Shown here piece after piece: positions 18,422 through 26,745 of a stretch of 64,000 nucleotides of DNA (position 1 is its first letter; every line of letters begins with the position of its first letter). The DNA comes from SLSG01 sp041690235 (GTDB lineage Bacteria; Bacteroidota; Bacteroidia; Bacteroidales; UBA7960), in contig JAWLHS010000001.1 in the NCBI GenBank assembly GCA_041690235.1, positions 1-64,000 of the forward strand, in the 5' to 3' direction. The notes below the pieces were generated by a model. That model saw nothing but the letters and a program-made list of their open reading frames with translations. It did no database searches and was not told the DNA's origin. The position numbers were made by a program, and so were the translations under genes.

Positions 18422-18937
18422 TCAAACCCTGGCCTTTATCACCGGGTTCAGGTATTCATCTTCAAGCAAAGCCATCACCCAGATGGAACGGTACTCTTCG
18501 CCCGATTTCACACAATCCCTGATGAGTCCCTCCCTTTTAAAACCCTCCGACTCATACAACTTTATCGCCCTGAAGTTGTCTGAGATCACATCAAACCACA
18601 GACGGTGAACCCTCAGCTTTTCAAAGCACAGGCTTTTAACCAGCCGAATGGTGTCACGCCCGAAACCGTTTTCTTTCCGCGAAATGGCGAGTCTTCTGAA
18701 TTCTATGGAGTTGTTGTCATCTCCCAGTCCGGCCAAAATGGCATAACCAATCAACATGCCATCGGTCCGATCAAAAACCGACAGGTGAACCTTGCTTCCG
18801 TCCAATAGTATGGCTTCGTGTTTTTCCCTCTGGTAAGACCCGATAAAGCGGGCGTTGGCCTGCTCAATGTCCATGATCCGGGGAAGATCCTCAGATCGGG
18901 TTGGTTTCAGCAGCACCTTTTCGGTTTGAAGGACCAT
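18422..18937 (-). CDS. GNAT acetyltransferase, RimJ/RimL-like
   Basis: The 171-residue protein fits the GNAT fold of the RimJ/RimL group, which moves an acetyl group from acetyl-CoA to an amine. It opens with LLKPTRSEDLPRIMDIEQAN and shows strand 4 and motif A around RRLAISRKENGFGRDTIRLV, where the usual Q/RxxGxG/A loop is replaced by a GFGRD version. ALKLYESEGFKREG-type sequence appears as AIKLYESEGFKREGLIRD. The substrate is unknown. It stands alone between converging and co-directional neighbours and has a 135-bp gap to the receptor gene. Confidence 0.85.
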   Translation of the reverse strand: MVLQTEKVLLKPTRSEDLPRIMDIEQANARFIGSYQREKHEAILLDGSKVHLSVFDRTDGMLIGYAILAGLGDDNNSIEFRRLAISRKENGFGRDTIRLVKSLCFEKLRVHRLWFDVISDNFRAIKLYESEGFKREGLIRDCVKSGEEYRSIWVMALLEDEYLNPVIKARV

Positions 18938-19072
18938 TTGGATAATTGGATGTCATTTTCTTTCGGGCTACAAATATATTATTTTTATGACCTTAAAATA
19001 GTTTTCCGCCTATTTTTTTATTTTCGACAGATGGGTTCAAAACCCGCGAAAGGCCCTTTTTACCCGAACCAT

Positions 19073-21310
19073 CTAGAAATAATAATGGATCTTCAGCCCC
19101 GTCATGAAATGCCTCGGCATGCCCGGATAGTAATACCTCGGGGGATTATTCCCAAAGGAGGGGGCATTGACAAGGATCATGGAGGCATAATGTTGATTTG
19201 TCATATTATTCACCTTCACGAATGCATTGAAATGCCATTGCCGGAGTGTCCCCTGATAGCCTGCCGTCAGATCCAGCAGGGCGTAAGCTTCAGTATAACG
19301 GCTGTTCGCATCGTCCATCGGCATTTCCCCGACATAGTGAAAATGGCCCTGTGCATAGAGTCCCCCCGCAAACCCGGCATCGGCACCCAACCCGAGCACA
19401 AGGGCAGGAATTCCGGGTACCTGGTTGCCCGAATAATCGGTTTCGCGGTCAACAAAATCAGTGAAACGAAAATGATTGACCGTCAGCACCGGGCGAAGGG
19501 AAAGCTCTGTGGGACGCCACCAGCTTCCCGTCTCTTTCAGTCCAACCCTCCCCCGACTTCTCCTGTGAAGCGGCTGACCAAAAGCAAACCCATCATCCGC
19601 CGACCGGGGATCACGCAACAAAACCAGCTGAATTTCAGCTTCAAGGCCCCGGTGGACCGACTCACCTGCATTTTTTCCAACCCAGGCATCTGCTCCCACC
19701 CTTTCGGCCACAAGCAGATCTTCAACCCGCATGCGGTAAGCGCTCAGGTCATAAAAAACCCGGTGTCCCCATAAATTGCCCCTTAAACCTGCCTCAACGC
19801 TCCAGCTTGTCTCCGGACGGATACCGGGGTTAACAAACCCTTCAGGGGTCAGCGTCTCCGAAAGGGCTGGGGGTGAAAACCCATGGCTCAGGGTTACAAA
19901 CAGGGCCTGAAAGGGAAGGTAACGGTAGTTGGCGCTTACCCGCGGGGACAATATGACCCCGTAGTTGTACACTTCAGATCGGTCCATTCCGCCAATCAGC
20001 GACAAATCCGAATAGCCTGTCCGGCTGGTATGCACATTAAGTCCCGCGGATGCATTGAGGCGGCCCACTTCCACTTCGCTTTGCAAAAAGAAGTTTGCGG
20101 TCCGGATCAGCTCCTGGTGATCACTGATCTGATCGCCCTGCACCCCCACCCCTCCGATATTCTCGTATGTTCCATACCGAAAATCCTCGAAAAACAGTTC
20201 CGCCCCACCCATCACCTCAATGGCCGCCTGGCCCAGGCGCAGGTAATAACTTCCTTTTATGCGGCTTCCGGCACTTTTCCGTTGCTCAAACAACACATCG
20301 AAGGGACGCATTTCCTTCTCATTGTGAAGGGTGGAAAAAAGTCCCGCCTGAAGCGTAAACCTTTCGCTGAACCGATGCAGGCCTGAAACACCGGCCAGCA
20401 GTTTTTCCGTATCCTCATACCCTTTGGTGCGCAACCAATTCTGTGCGGCGGATCGTGGTGCGGTAAAATGAGTCATGCTGTCTACCGAACTGGGGATATG
20501 CCCTTTCATGTCCGACCAGGCCACCAGGGCGGTAAACAAGGTACGGTCGGCCAGACGCCATTGGGTCACAGAGGTCAGTGCATCCCGGCGGTAAGAATTG
20601 TTTTCCCGGAAACCCTCATTCCGGGTCCGGCTGTAAAGCAAACTGGAGGCCAGGCGATCATTGCCCCCATCAAAACTGATCACATTACTTAACAGCCCAT
20701 AGGATCCGGCCCGGGTGGATACCCCGATGGATGGCGCACGACCAAAAGGCTGTCGGGCAGTGATATTGACAGTCCCTCCCAAACCTGCGCCATAAGCACT
20801 CGAGGCCGGCCCCTTGGTAATTTCTATCCGTTCGATGACCGAAGGGTCAATATGCTCCAGGATGGAGATGCCGGAACCATTGGTAAGTGGGATTTGATTC
20901 AGGTAGGCACGGATCTTTCCCGTGGCGTAAGGCACCCTGGCCCCGATGCCCCGAATGGTGATCCGGCTGGTATTCAATGTTCCCATATGGGCAAACACAC
21001 CCGAAGCCTGGTTCAGCAGGGGCAATACAGTCAATGAATTCTCCCTTTCTATCCGACCCGGTGGGATCATGCTGACCGATCCGGGCATGTCGAGCAGCCG
21101 GCGGGAAGTGTTGAAGGCGGTAACGGTTACTTCCGACAGGGACCGGATCTCTGTCACAATTACAGTATCCCCGCTTGCAGAATCCCCGTTCGCCTGCATG
21201 GGCAGTAAAACGCCCACAGACCGGGAGAAAGCGCTTTTATTGCTGGGAAAACCCTGCCCGTATGGGAGCAGAATCGCCAACAAGAATAAAAAACCAAACA
21301 TCTTTCCCAT
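19073..21310 (-). CDS. TonB-dependent outer membrane receptor
   Basis: This 745-residue receptor has a signal peptide (about 1-20), a TonB-box-like stretch at DTVIVTEIRSLSEVTVTA (about 48-65), a plug domain (about 65-170, with ITIRGIGARVPYATG and IERIEITKGPASSAYGAGLGG), and a 22-strand-type barrel ending in an aromatic residue (HYYF). It lacks the N-terminal carboxypeptidase-like domain of SusC proteins, so it belongs to the siderophore/metal/vitamin class of receptors. No riboswitch, Fur-like box or partner lipoprotein is evident, so the cargo is unresolved. It is divergent from the M19 dipeptidase gene at 21439. Confidence 0.92.
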   Translation of the reverse strand: MGKMFGFLFLLAILLPYGQGFPSNKSAFSRSVGVLLPMQANGDSASGDTVIVTEIRSLSEVTVTAFNTSRRLLDMPGSVSMIPPGRIERENSLTVLPLLNQASGVFAHMGTLNTSRITIRGIGARVPYATGKIRAYLNQIPLTNGSGISILEHIDPSVIERIEITKGPASSAYGAGLGGTVNITARQPFGRAPSIGVSTRAGSYGLLSNVISFDGGNDRLASSLLYSRTRNEGFRENNSYRRDALTSVTQWRLADRTLFTALVAWSDMKGHIPSSVDSMTHFTAPRSAAQNWLRTKGYEDTEKLLAGVSGLHRFSERFTLQAGLFSTLHNEKEMRPFDVLFEQRKSAGSRIKGSYYLRLGQAAIEVMGGAELFFEDFRYGTYENIGGVGVQGDQISDHQELIRTANFFLQSEVEVGRLNASAGLNVHTSRTGYSDLSLIGGMDRSEVYNYGVILSPRVSANYRYLPFQALFVTLSHGFSPPALSETLTPEGFVNPGIRPETSWSVEAGLRGNLWGHRVFYDLSAYRMRVEDLLVAERVGADAWVGKNAGESVHRGLEAEIQLVLLRDPRSADDGFAFGQPLHRRSRGRVGLKETGSWWRPTELSLRPVLTVNHFRFTDFVDRETDYSGNQVPGIPALVLGLGADAGFAGGLYAQGHFHYVGEMPMDDANSRYTEAYALLDLTAGYQGTLRQWHFNAFVKVNNMTNQHYASMILVNAPSFGNNPPRYYYPGMPRHFMTGLKIHYYF

Positions 21311-21438
21311 TCTGAATGCCCGCTTCTTAAAGGGCCGGCTGTTAATCGAACAAAAAAGTCCGGATTGGGTTCATTGCCACTATAAAAACTGTATTTTTAC
21401 GGGTTCAATTTGTCTAACCCCCGTAATTGTTTTTTAAA

Positions 21439-22674
21439 ATGACGAAGATTCGATTTTCGGTTCCACCCTTTCTGGCCCTGCTGGCCACACTTTTTCTTGT
21501 TGGCTGCACACCCTCTGAAGAACGGATAAGGAGCAAAGCCGCTGCCATTCACAGCGAGGTGCTTACCCTCGACAGTCATACCGACACCCCCCTGATGTTG
21601 TTCCGCGAGGATTTCGACATCAGTCAACGCAATGATCCCCGCAACCGCGGAGGCAAAATTGATTTTCCCCGCATGGAGGAAGGCGGACTGGACGCTGCTT
21701 TTTTTGCTGTTTTCGTCGGACAGGGGGCGCGGGACCCTGAATCATACGAAGCGGCAAAAAGCAGGGCACTCGACATCTTTGACCGCGTCCACCGTGCCCT
21801 GGCACAAAACCAGGATGTGGCGGGACTCGCACTCACTGCCGAGGATGCAACCCGTTTGCAGAAAGAAGGTAAACGGGCCATTTACATTGGGGTTGAAAAC
21901 GGATACCCGCTTGGAACGGACCTCTCCCTGTTGCAAACTTTTTATGACCTGGGGGGCCGGTATCTGGGTCTTTCACATACCCGCAACAACCAATTGTGCG
22001 ATTCTTCCACCGACCGGGAAGGGGAAGAACATGGCGGATTGTCTGATTTCGGGAAAGATGTGGTTCAAAAACTCAACCGGCTGGGCATGATGGTCGACGT
22101 AAGTCATATTTCCGACAAGGCATTTTACGACGTAATTGAAATCACCCAAACCCCCATTATCGCCTCTCACTCCAATGCAAGGGCCCTGTGCGAAAGCCCA
22201 AGAAACCTGGACGACGACATGCTGTTGGCCCTGGCAGAGAACGGGGGCGTCATCCAGTTGTGTATCCTGAGTTCATACATTAAGGATTTTGAACCCGATC
22301 TGGAAAGGGATTCTGCCTTCGCGGAACTCCGCGCCAGGTATAACGATTTTGAGAATCTCACCGATGAAGAAATGACGATTGTGCGTAGTGAATGGGACCG
22401 TCTGAGCGAAGAGTATCCCAGGGCAATGGCCACGGTGTCGGATCTGGTCGATCACGTAGACCACATCGTGGATTTGATCGGAATCGACTATGTGGGAATA
22501 GGAACCGATTTTGACGGCGGCGGCGCCCTGGAAGATTGCTATGACGTATCGGAACTTCCGAATATTACCCTTGAACTGGTTCGTCGCGGGTATAGTAAAA
22601 AGGACATCGAAAAAATCTGGTCAGGCAATTTTATGCGGGTTTTCCGGGAAGTCGAAGCCTTTGCCGGAATTTAA
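21439..22674 (+). CDS. Lipoprotein membrane dipeptidase, peptidase family M19
   Basis: The 411-residue zinc dipeptidase is predicted to cleave dipeptides (including D-amino-acid forms) outside the inner membrane. The lipobox LVGC places the lipidated cysteine at residue 23. Metal-binding motifs of the family are clear: LDSHTDTPL (H47, D49), the bridging glutamate in YIGVENGYPL, LSHTRNN, and the two histidines in VDVSHISDK and IIASHSNARAL. GIGTDFDGGG near the C terminus is also diagnostic. The ATG at 21439 is chosen because it directly precedes the lipoprotein signal; a TTG 12 bp upstream is the alternative. It is monocistronic, with a terminator at 22742. Confidence 0.93.
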   Translation: MTKIRFSVPPFLALLATLFLVGCTPSEERIRSKAAAIHSEVLTLDSHTDTPLMLFREDFDISQRNDPRNRGGKIDFPRMEEGGLDAAFFAVFVGQGARDPESYEAAKSRALDIFDRVHRALAQNQDVAGLALTAEDATRLQKEGKRAIYIGVENGYPLGTDLSLLQTFYDLGGRYLGLSHTRNNQLCDSSTDREGEEHGGLSDFGKDVVQKLNRLGMMVDVSHISDKAFYDVIEITQTPIIASHSNARALCESPRNLDDDMLLALAENGGVIQLCILSSYIKDFEPDLERDSAFAELRARYNDFENLTDEEMTIVRSEWDRLSEEYPRAMATVSDLVDHVDHIVDLIGIDYVGIGTDFDGGGALEDCYDVSELPNITLELVRRGYSKKDIEKIWSGNFMRVFREVEAFAGI

Positions 22675-22710
22675 CCCAATGCCTGCCGGATCGACCCCGC
22701 ATTTAACGGT

Positions 22711-22740
22711 TGTTTAAAACCTGAAAGTTTGTATATTTAC
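22711..22740 (+). promoter_or_regulatory. Putative promoter of the DUF2147 gene
   Basis: TTG at 22711 and TATATTTA at 22733 are separated by 19 nt, one base from the TAnnTTTG consensus. It sits just upstream of, and partly nested with, the terminator of the preceding gene. Confidence 0.4.
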
Positions 22741-22741
22741 C

Positions 22742-22775
22742 ACCCGGATGGCAGAGATTGCTTTCCGGGTTTTTT
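22742..22775 (+). terminator. Rho-independent terminator after the M19 gene
   Basis: A 7-bp stem (ACCCGGA with TCCGGGT), a 15-nt loop and a run of six T. It ends transcription of 21439-22674. It starts at about the expected start point of the DUF2147 promoter, so the new transcript would not re-form the whole stem. Confidence 0.6.
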
Positions 22776-22807
22776 AAATCACCGGGGATTAAATAAAATC
22801 TTGAAAA

Positions 22808-23263
22808 ATGAAGAAAAAAGGATTTTTGCTCGCATCTGTGATGATGTTGTCTGTCATGGCAATGGGGCAGGCAGGCCAGGTGGTCGGCTTTTGGCTGACC
22901 GGCGACAAGGACTCCCAGGTGGAGATCCTAAGAAAAACGGACAACAAATATTACGGCAGGATTGTATGGCTGGATGAACCGCTCAATGACGAGGGAAGGC
23001 CAAAAGTCGACGACAAGAATCCCGACAAGGCCAAGCATACCACCCCCCTCATCGGACTGGAAATCCTGAAGGGTTTTTCATACAACGATTCGAAAAAGGA
23101 ATGGGCCGGAGGAACCATCTATGATCCCCAGAACGGAAAAACGTACGACTGCTATATGTGGTTTGATGGCAACAACACCCTGAAAATCAAGGGATATGTC
23201 CTTGGCATGCGCTTTTTAGGCCGGGAAACCACCTGGACGCGCGAGGCCCGCAAGCGGGATTAA
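22808..23263 (+). CDS. DUF2147 exported protein
   Basis: The 151-residue protein has a signal peptide (cleavage near MGQAGQ, about residue 19) and one DUF2147 domain. Family features are visible: VVGFWLTGDKDSQVEILRK, YYGRIVWLDEPLND, ILKGFSYNDSKKEWAGG, TIYDPQNGKTYDCYMWFDG and LKIKGYVLGMRFLGRETTW. The domain is a small lipocalin-like barrel of unknown function common in Bacteroidota and Proteobacteria. It is probably transcribed alone. Confidence 0.9.
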   Translation: MKKKGFLLASVMMLSVMAMGQAGQVVGFWLTGDKDSQVEILRKTDNKYYGRIVWLDEPLNDEGRPKVDDKNPDKAKHTTPLIGLEILKGFSYNDSKKEWAGGTIYDPQNGKTYDCYMWFDGNNTLKIKGYVLGMRFLGRETTWTREARKRD

Positions 23264-23502
23264 ACACCTGAAAATACAGCCCCGGTTCCGGGGCGTACGA
23301 TGGCGGACAATCGTGTCCGGCAAGGGACAATCTGTCGCCTGCCCAGAGCCCTTGTTGTCCATTTCAAAAAGCCTTTCTTGCTGACTCTTAATTTATTAAC
23401 AACAACAGGCACACTTATTGTTGTATGCAATAAACACCAAGGGGCTTCCCGCCCCCGAATGTCCTTTTGCATGCATTTGTAACCCTTAAAAAACAACAAA
23501 AA

Positions 23503-23937
23503 ATGAGAACATTATTTACCATCGGGCTGCTTGCCTTGCTTCCGTTTATCGGTTTGGCCCAACAGGCGGATGAAAGCGCTGTAAAAAAAGTAATTACCCA
23601 GGCCTATATTGAGGGCATCCAGAACCAGGGCGACATTGAGGCTGTCCGACAAGGCTTTCACCCCGATTTTGAGATGCTGATCAATCGCAACGGACAATTA
23701 TCAAAGTTTCCCATCTCCGCCTGGATCGAACGCCTCGAACAAAGAAAAGCCAACCCATCCGGTTCCGCCCAGCCTCCTGTTAGCGGAAAGTTCCTGGATG
23801 TGAGCATTACGGGCAATGCAGCCATTGTTTCATTGGAACTGCACAGGGAAAACAAACTGATCTTTACCGACTACATATCACTCTACAAGTTCGGATCCCA
23901 ATGGAAGATTGTATCCAAAATTTACCACCAGCATTAA
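23503..23937 (+). CDS. NTF2-like (lumazine-binding-type) exported protein
   Basis: The 144-residue protein has a signal peptide ending near IGLAQQ (about residue 20) and an NTF2-like fold recognised by AYIEGIQNQGDIEAVRQGFHPDFEML and the closing FTDYISLYKFGSQWKIVSKIYHQH. This matches the putative lumazine-binding (PF12893-type) family in which catalysis is usually unproven. The ATG at 23503 follows an A-rich leader and directly begins the signal peptide; the in-frame ATG at 23467 would add 12 non-hydrophobic residues. It converges with the methyltransferase operon at a shared terminator. Confidence 0.85.
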   Translation: MRTLFTIGLLALLPFIGLAQQADESAVKKVITQAYIEGIQNQGDIEAVRQGFHPDFEMLINRNGQLSKFPISAWIERLEQRKANPSGSAQPPVSGKFLDVSITGNAAIVSLELHRENKLIFTDYISLYKFGSQWKIVSKIYHQH

Positions 23938-23962
23938 CGGGATGTCCAAGAGACAAAAGCAG

Positions 23963-23997
23963 AAAGCGGCCGGTAACAGGTTTTTGCCGGCCGCTTT
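23963..23997. terminator. Bidirectional terminator between converging genes
   Basis: An 11-bp perfect stem (AAAGCGGCCGG with CCGGCCGCTTT) and 13-nt loop, with T-rich sequence after the stem on the plus strand and A-rich sequence before it. It serves the NTF2-like gene and the PhcB-like operon, whose stop codon abuts it. Confidence 0.8.
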
Positions 23998-24887
23998 TAT
24001 TTTACAGCACGCAAAAACAAATTGACACCGATGGGTTCGGTAATCACAGTAGCCTTTCCCGATGGGATACCGGCCTGGTGCGCAAAGCCCAGCAGTTCCT
24101 CCTCAGATCGATGATATAAAAACCAATCACCAAGCACCTCCATGATCTTTCGGGATGGGTTTTCCACGTTGAAGTTGCCAATAATCATTTCACCACCCGG
24201 ACGAACATATTCATAGAATTTCTTTGCCAGGTATACAAAGTGTTTGTCCTTAAAATAGTCAAACAGCCCCGCACTCCAAATCAAATCGTAAGACTTTTCC
24301 GGCATATACCGGATCACGTTCTTGTTTTCAAACCTTAAACAATGCAGGTAATCCCTGTTCTTGTTTTTGGCATAATCGATGGCCCGCTGATCCAGGTCGA
24401 TCAGGTCAAATACCAAATGGTTTTCCCCGACATCCCGGAGGTATTCATTGACCTCCGTGGCCGGTCCGCTGCCAAGAATTAAAACGGACTTTTGCCCTTC
24501 ACCGGCCTTTTCATTTAACTGGTGTAATATTTCAATGGCCAGCTTCTTGCGATTTACAACGGCAATCACAGCCGGAAACCGGTGCGCAAATTCATCCCAT
24601 TTCTTATACCTTGAATCTGAACTGATGTATTTCTGGTAGATTTTCTCAATAATAAAGAAATCCCCGCTATACCCAAATGGTTTTGAATAACAAAAGCCAA
24701 TGATGCTTGCCGGTGTCAGAATAGGCTTCATTGCACGGCGGAATGCATCTATTTCATCCGCCTTGATCAGATCAACAAACCCGAGCACTTCTTCATATTC
24801 ATCGGGATCGGGTCCGTTTTTCTCGAACAACATATTGGCGAAGGTTTCCAATCCAATCGCATCAATACTTGACCTATTCTCCATCAC
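23997..24887 (-). CDS. PhcB-like SAM-dependent methyltransferase
   Basis: The 296-residue enzyme is a class I methyltransferase like those annotated for 3-hydroxypalmitic acid methyl ester synthesis (PhcB). The N-terminal half carries the family hallmark KPFGYSGDFFIIEKIY (69-84). SAM motif I is SVLILGSGPATEVNEYL (134-150), the acidic ribose-binding residue is in FDLIDLD (160-166), and motif IV-like sequence is YDLIWSAGLFDYF (200-212). It is the last gene of a four-gene operon with three signalling proteins; 22 bp separate it from the LytTR regulator. By analogy it could methylate a hydroxy fatty acid to make a signal, but the substrate is not shown by the sequence. Confidence 0.75.
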   Translation of the reverse strand: MMENRSSIDAIGLETFANMLFEKNGPDPDEYEEVLGFVDLIKADEIDAFRRAMKPILTPASIIGFCYSKPFGYSGDFFIIEKIYQKYISSDSRYKKWDEFAHRFPAVIAVVNRKKLAIEILHQLNEKAGEGQKSVLILGSGPATEVNEYLRDVGENHLVFDLIDLDQRAIDYAKNKNRDYLHCLRFENKNVIRYMPEKSYDLIWSAGLFDYFKDKHFVYLAKKFYEYVRPGGEMIIGNFNVENPSRKIMEVLGDWFLYHRSEEELLGFAHQAGIPSGKATVITEPIGVNLFLRAVK

Positions 24888-24909
24888 TTGCGGGAATTAT
24901 CGGCTTGGC

Positions 24910-25662
24910 CTAAATATTCATCTTTGACTCAAATGCTTCCTTGTACTCTTTCTCGACAATAATGACAGACATCTTGTCGGCAATAATGATCTCCGGGAAT
25001 TTCGCGATAAAGATCTTGTCAAGGTTCACAATATGGTCGCGGCTTACCCTTACAAATTTTTCGGAAGGGAAGTGATTGGCAATCTCGTCAAGCGTACTCC
25101 GGATCAGAACGTTTTCGTTCCGCATGTGCGCCTTGCAGTTTTCCCCGCTTTGCTCTACAAAATATAAGTCGGGAAGCTTGATCTTCTCCAACCCCTTGTC
25201 AGAGTCAACCATGATCAGTTCTTCACTTTCTTCGTTGAGCCTGAAAAATTTATTAAACTGGTCGCTCTCGATCCGGGATTTCAAATCGTTTTCAAATTTA
25301 AACCGGGCGATTTCAATGTTCGTTTGTAGTTCCTTTTCTGTGAAGGGTTTCAAAATATACCCGTAAGGCAGGGAAATTTTCGCCTTTTCGACCGTGGCAA
25401 AATCGGCATTGGCAGTCAGGTAAATAATCGGAACATTGTGCTTCTCCCCAATGATGGTTGCGGCTTCAATACCCGTCATCTCCCCTTTTAAAATGATATC
25501 CATTAAAATCAGGTCGGGCAGGTTTTTTTCCACCTCAGCGATGGCCGCCGGGCCGGTAGCAACCGTATTTTGCACTTTATACCCAATACTAATCAGGCTT
25601 TCTTCAATGTCTGCTGCAACAAGGAATTCATCCTCCACAACAAGAATATTTAATGCTGGCAT
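24910..25662 (-). CDS. LytTR-family response regulator
   Basis: The 250-residue regulator has an N-terminal receiver domain (NILVVEDEFLVAADIEESL, phosphorylated D55 in LILMDIILKG, K105 in YGYILKPF) and a C-terminal LytTR DNA-binding domain (about 148-250), recognisable from LYFVEQSGENCKAHM and FVRVSRDHIVNLDKI. It is the only DNA-binding output protein in the 23997-28632 operon, so it is the probable effector of the two kinases transcribed with it. It lies 11 bp after the RR-kinase gene. Confidence 0.92.
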   Translation of the reverse strand: MPALNILVVEDEFLVAADIEESLISIGYKVQNTVATGPAAIAEVEKNLPDLILMDIILKGEMTGIEAATIIGEKHNVPIIYLTANADFATVEKAKISLPYGYILKPFTEKELQTNIEIARFKFENDLKSRIESDQFNKFFRLNEESEELIMVDSDKGLEKIKLPDLYFVEQSGENCKAHMRNENVLIRSTLDEIANHFPSEKFVRVSRDHIVNLDKIFIAKFPEIIIADKMSVIIVEKEYKEAFESKMNI

Positions 25663-25673
25663 ATCTGGACTAA

Positions 25674-26732
25674 TTAGTTTTTAAATCGGATTGTGTATTT
25701 GGTTCCATTCGAAAAATCGTACTCAAGTGTTCCGTCAATCTGCTGGACAAGCTTGGAAACGATCCGCATGCCCAGAGAATTGGAGCTTTCCAGGGTCCTG
25801 GTTCCATCCATCCCAACGCCGTCATCGGCGACATTCAGGGTAAATTCATTGCCATTCTGAATGCCCAGCTGGATGGAAATTTTTCCCCCATCCCGGCCCT
25901 TGAAGGCATGCTTAAAGGAGTTAGAGATTAACTCGTTGATAATAAGACCACAGGGAATTCCGACGTCAATCGGGAGAAATACATCCTCTATGTCATAATC
26001 AAAAGTGACTTTCCCCTGAAGATCGGAATAGGTCCTGGACAAATTATTGGTCAGACTCTGCACGTAATTGCCAAATTTAATATTGGCCAGGGTTTCATTA
26101 CGGTAAAGGTTTTCATGGATCAAAGCCATCGAACGGATTCTGTTCTGGCTCTCCCCCAGAACGGTCTTCAGCCTGGGATCATCAACCAGGCGCTCCTGCA
26201 TTTTCAGGATGCTGGATATGATCTGCATATTGTTCTTCACCCTGTGATGCACTTCCTTGAGCAGAATATCTTTTTCGGCAAGGGACTTTTTCAGATTGGA
26301 TTCCGCAATGCTCCTTTTAAGTTCTTTTTCCTCCAGGGCCTTTTCCATCAATATATTCCCGGCGAGTTCATCAATCAGGCCATATAGTTTTTTCGGATCA
26401 ACGGGTTTCACCAGGTAACCGTTTACTCCCAGGTTAATGGCCTCCAGAAAGTATTCCTTAATACTGTATGCCGACATGACGATCACATTCACCTCGGGGT
26501 CAAATTCCTTGATGTTACGGATCATCTCCAGGCCGTTCATAATGGGCATGCTGATGTCGGTAATGACCAGATCGGGCTTATGCTCCTTGTAAATCTCCAA
26601 CCCTTCCTGCCCGTTTTCGGCAACAAAAAATTGCTGAACCCTCTTGGATAAGCGGCGCTGGTATAAGGCCCGGATGGTTTCGTTATCCTCGACGAACAGC
26701 AGGGATATTTGATGGGCTTGAATCTCTTCCAT
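25674..26732 (-). CDS. Receiver-HisKA_2 histidine kinase
   Basis: The 352-residue protein reverses the usual order: a receiver domain first (LLFVEDNETIRALYQ, D59 in LVITDISMPIMNGLEM, K109 in GYLVKPVDPKKL), then a coiled coil and a HisKA_2/HATPase module with the phosphoacceptor histidine at 162 in KEVHHRVKNNMQIISSILKMQ. ATP-binding boxes are NELISNSFKHAF and VADDGVGMDG. This layout suits an intermediate phosphorelay protein that takes a phosphate from the upstream hybrid kinase and passes it to the LytTR regulator. The start at 26732 leaves 13 bp to the upstream stop; an alternative at 26768 would overlap that gene by 23 bp. Confidence 0.9.
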   Translation of the reverse strand: MEEIQAHQISLLFVEDNETIRALYQRRLSKRVQQFFVAENGQEGLEIYKEHKPDLVITDISMPIMNGLEMIRNIKEFDPEVNVIVMSAYSIKEYFLEAINLGVNGYLVKPVDPKKLYGLIDELAGNILMEKALEEKELKRSIAESNLKKSLAEKDILLKEVHHRVKNNMQIISSILKMQERLVDDPRLKTVLGESQNRIRSMALIHENLYRNETLANIKFGNYVQSLTNNLSRTYSDLQGKVTFDYDIEDVFLPIDVGIPCGLIINELISNSFKHAFKGRDGGKISIQLGIQNGNEFTLNVADDGVGMDGTRTLESSNSLGMRIVSKLVQQIDGTLEYDFSNGTKYTIRFKN

Positions 26733-26745
26733 GTATTCTGTTGGT

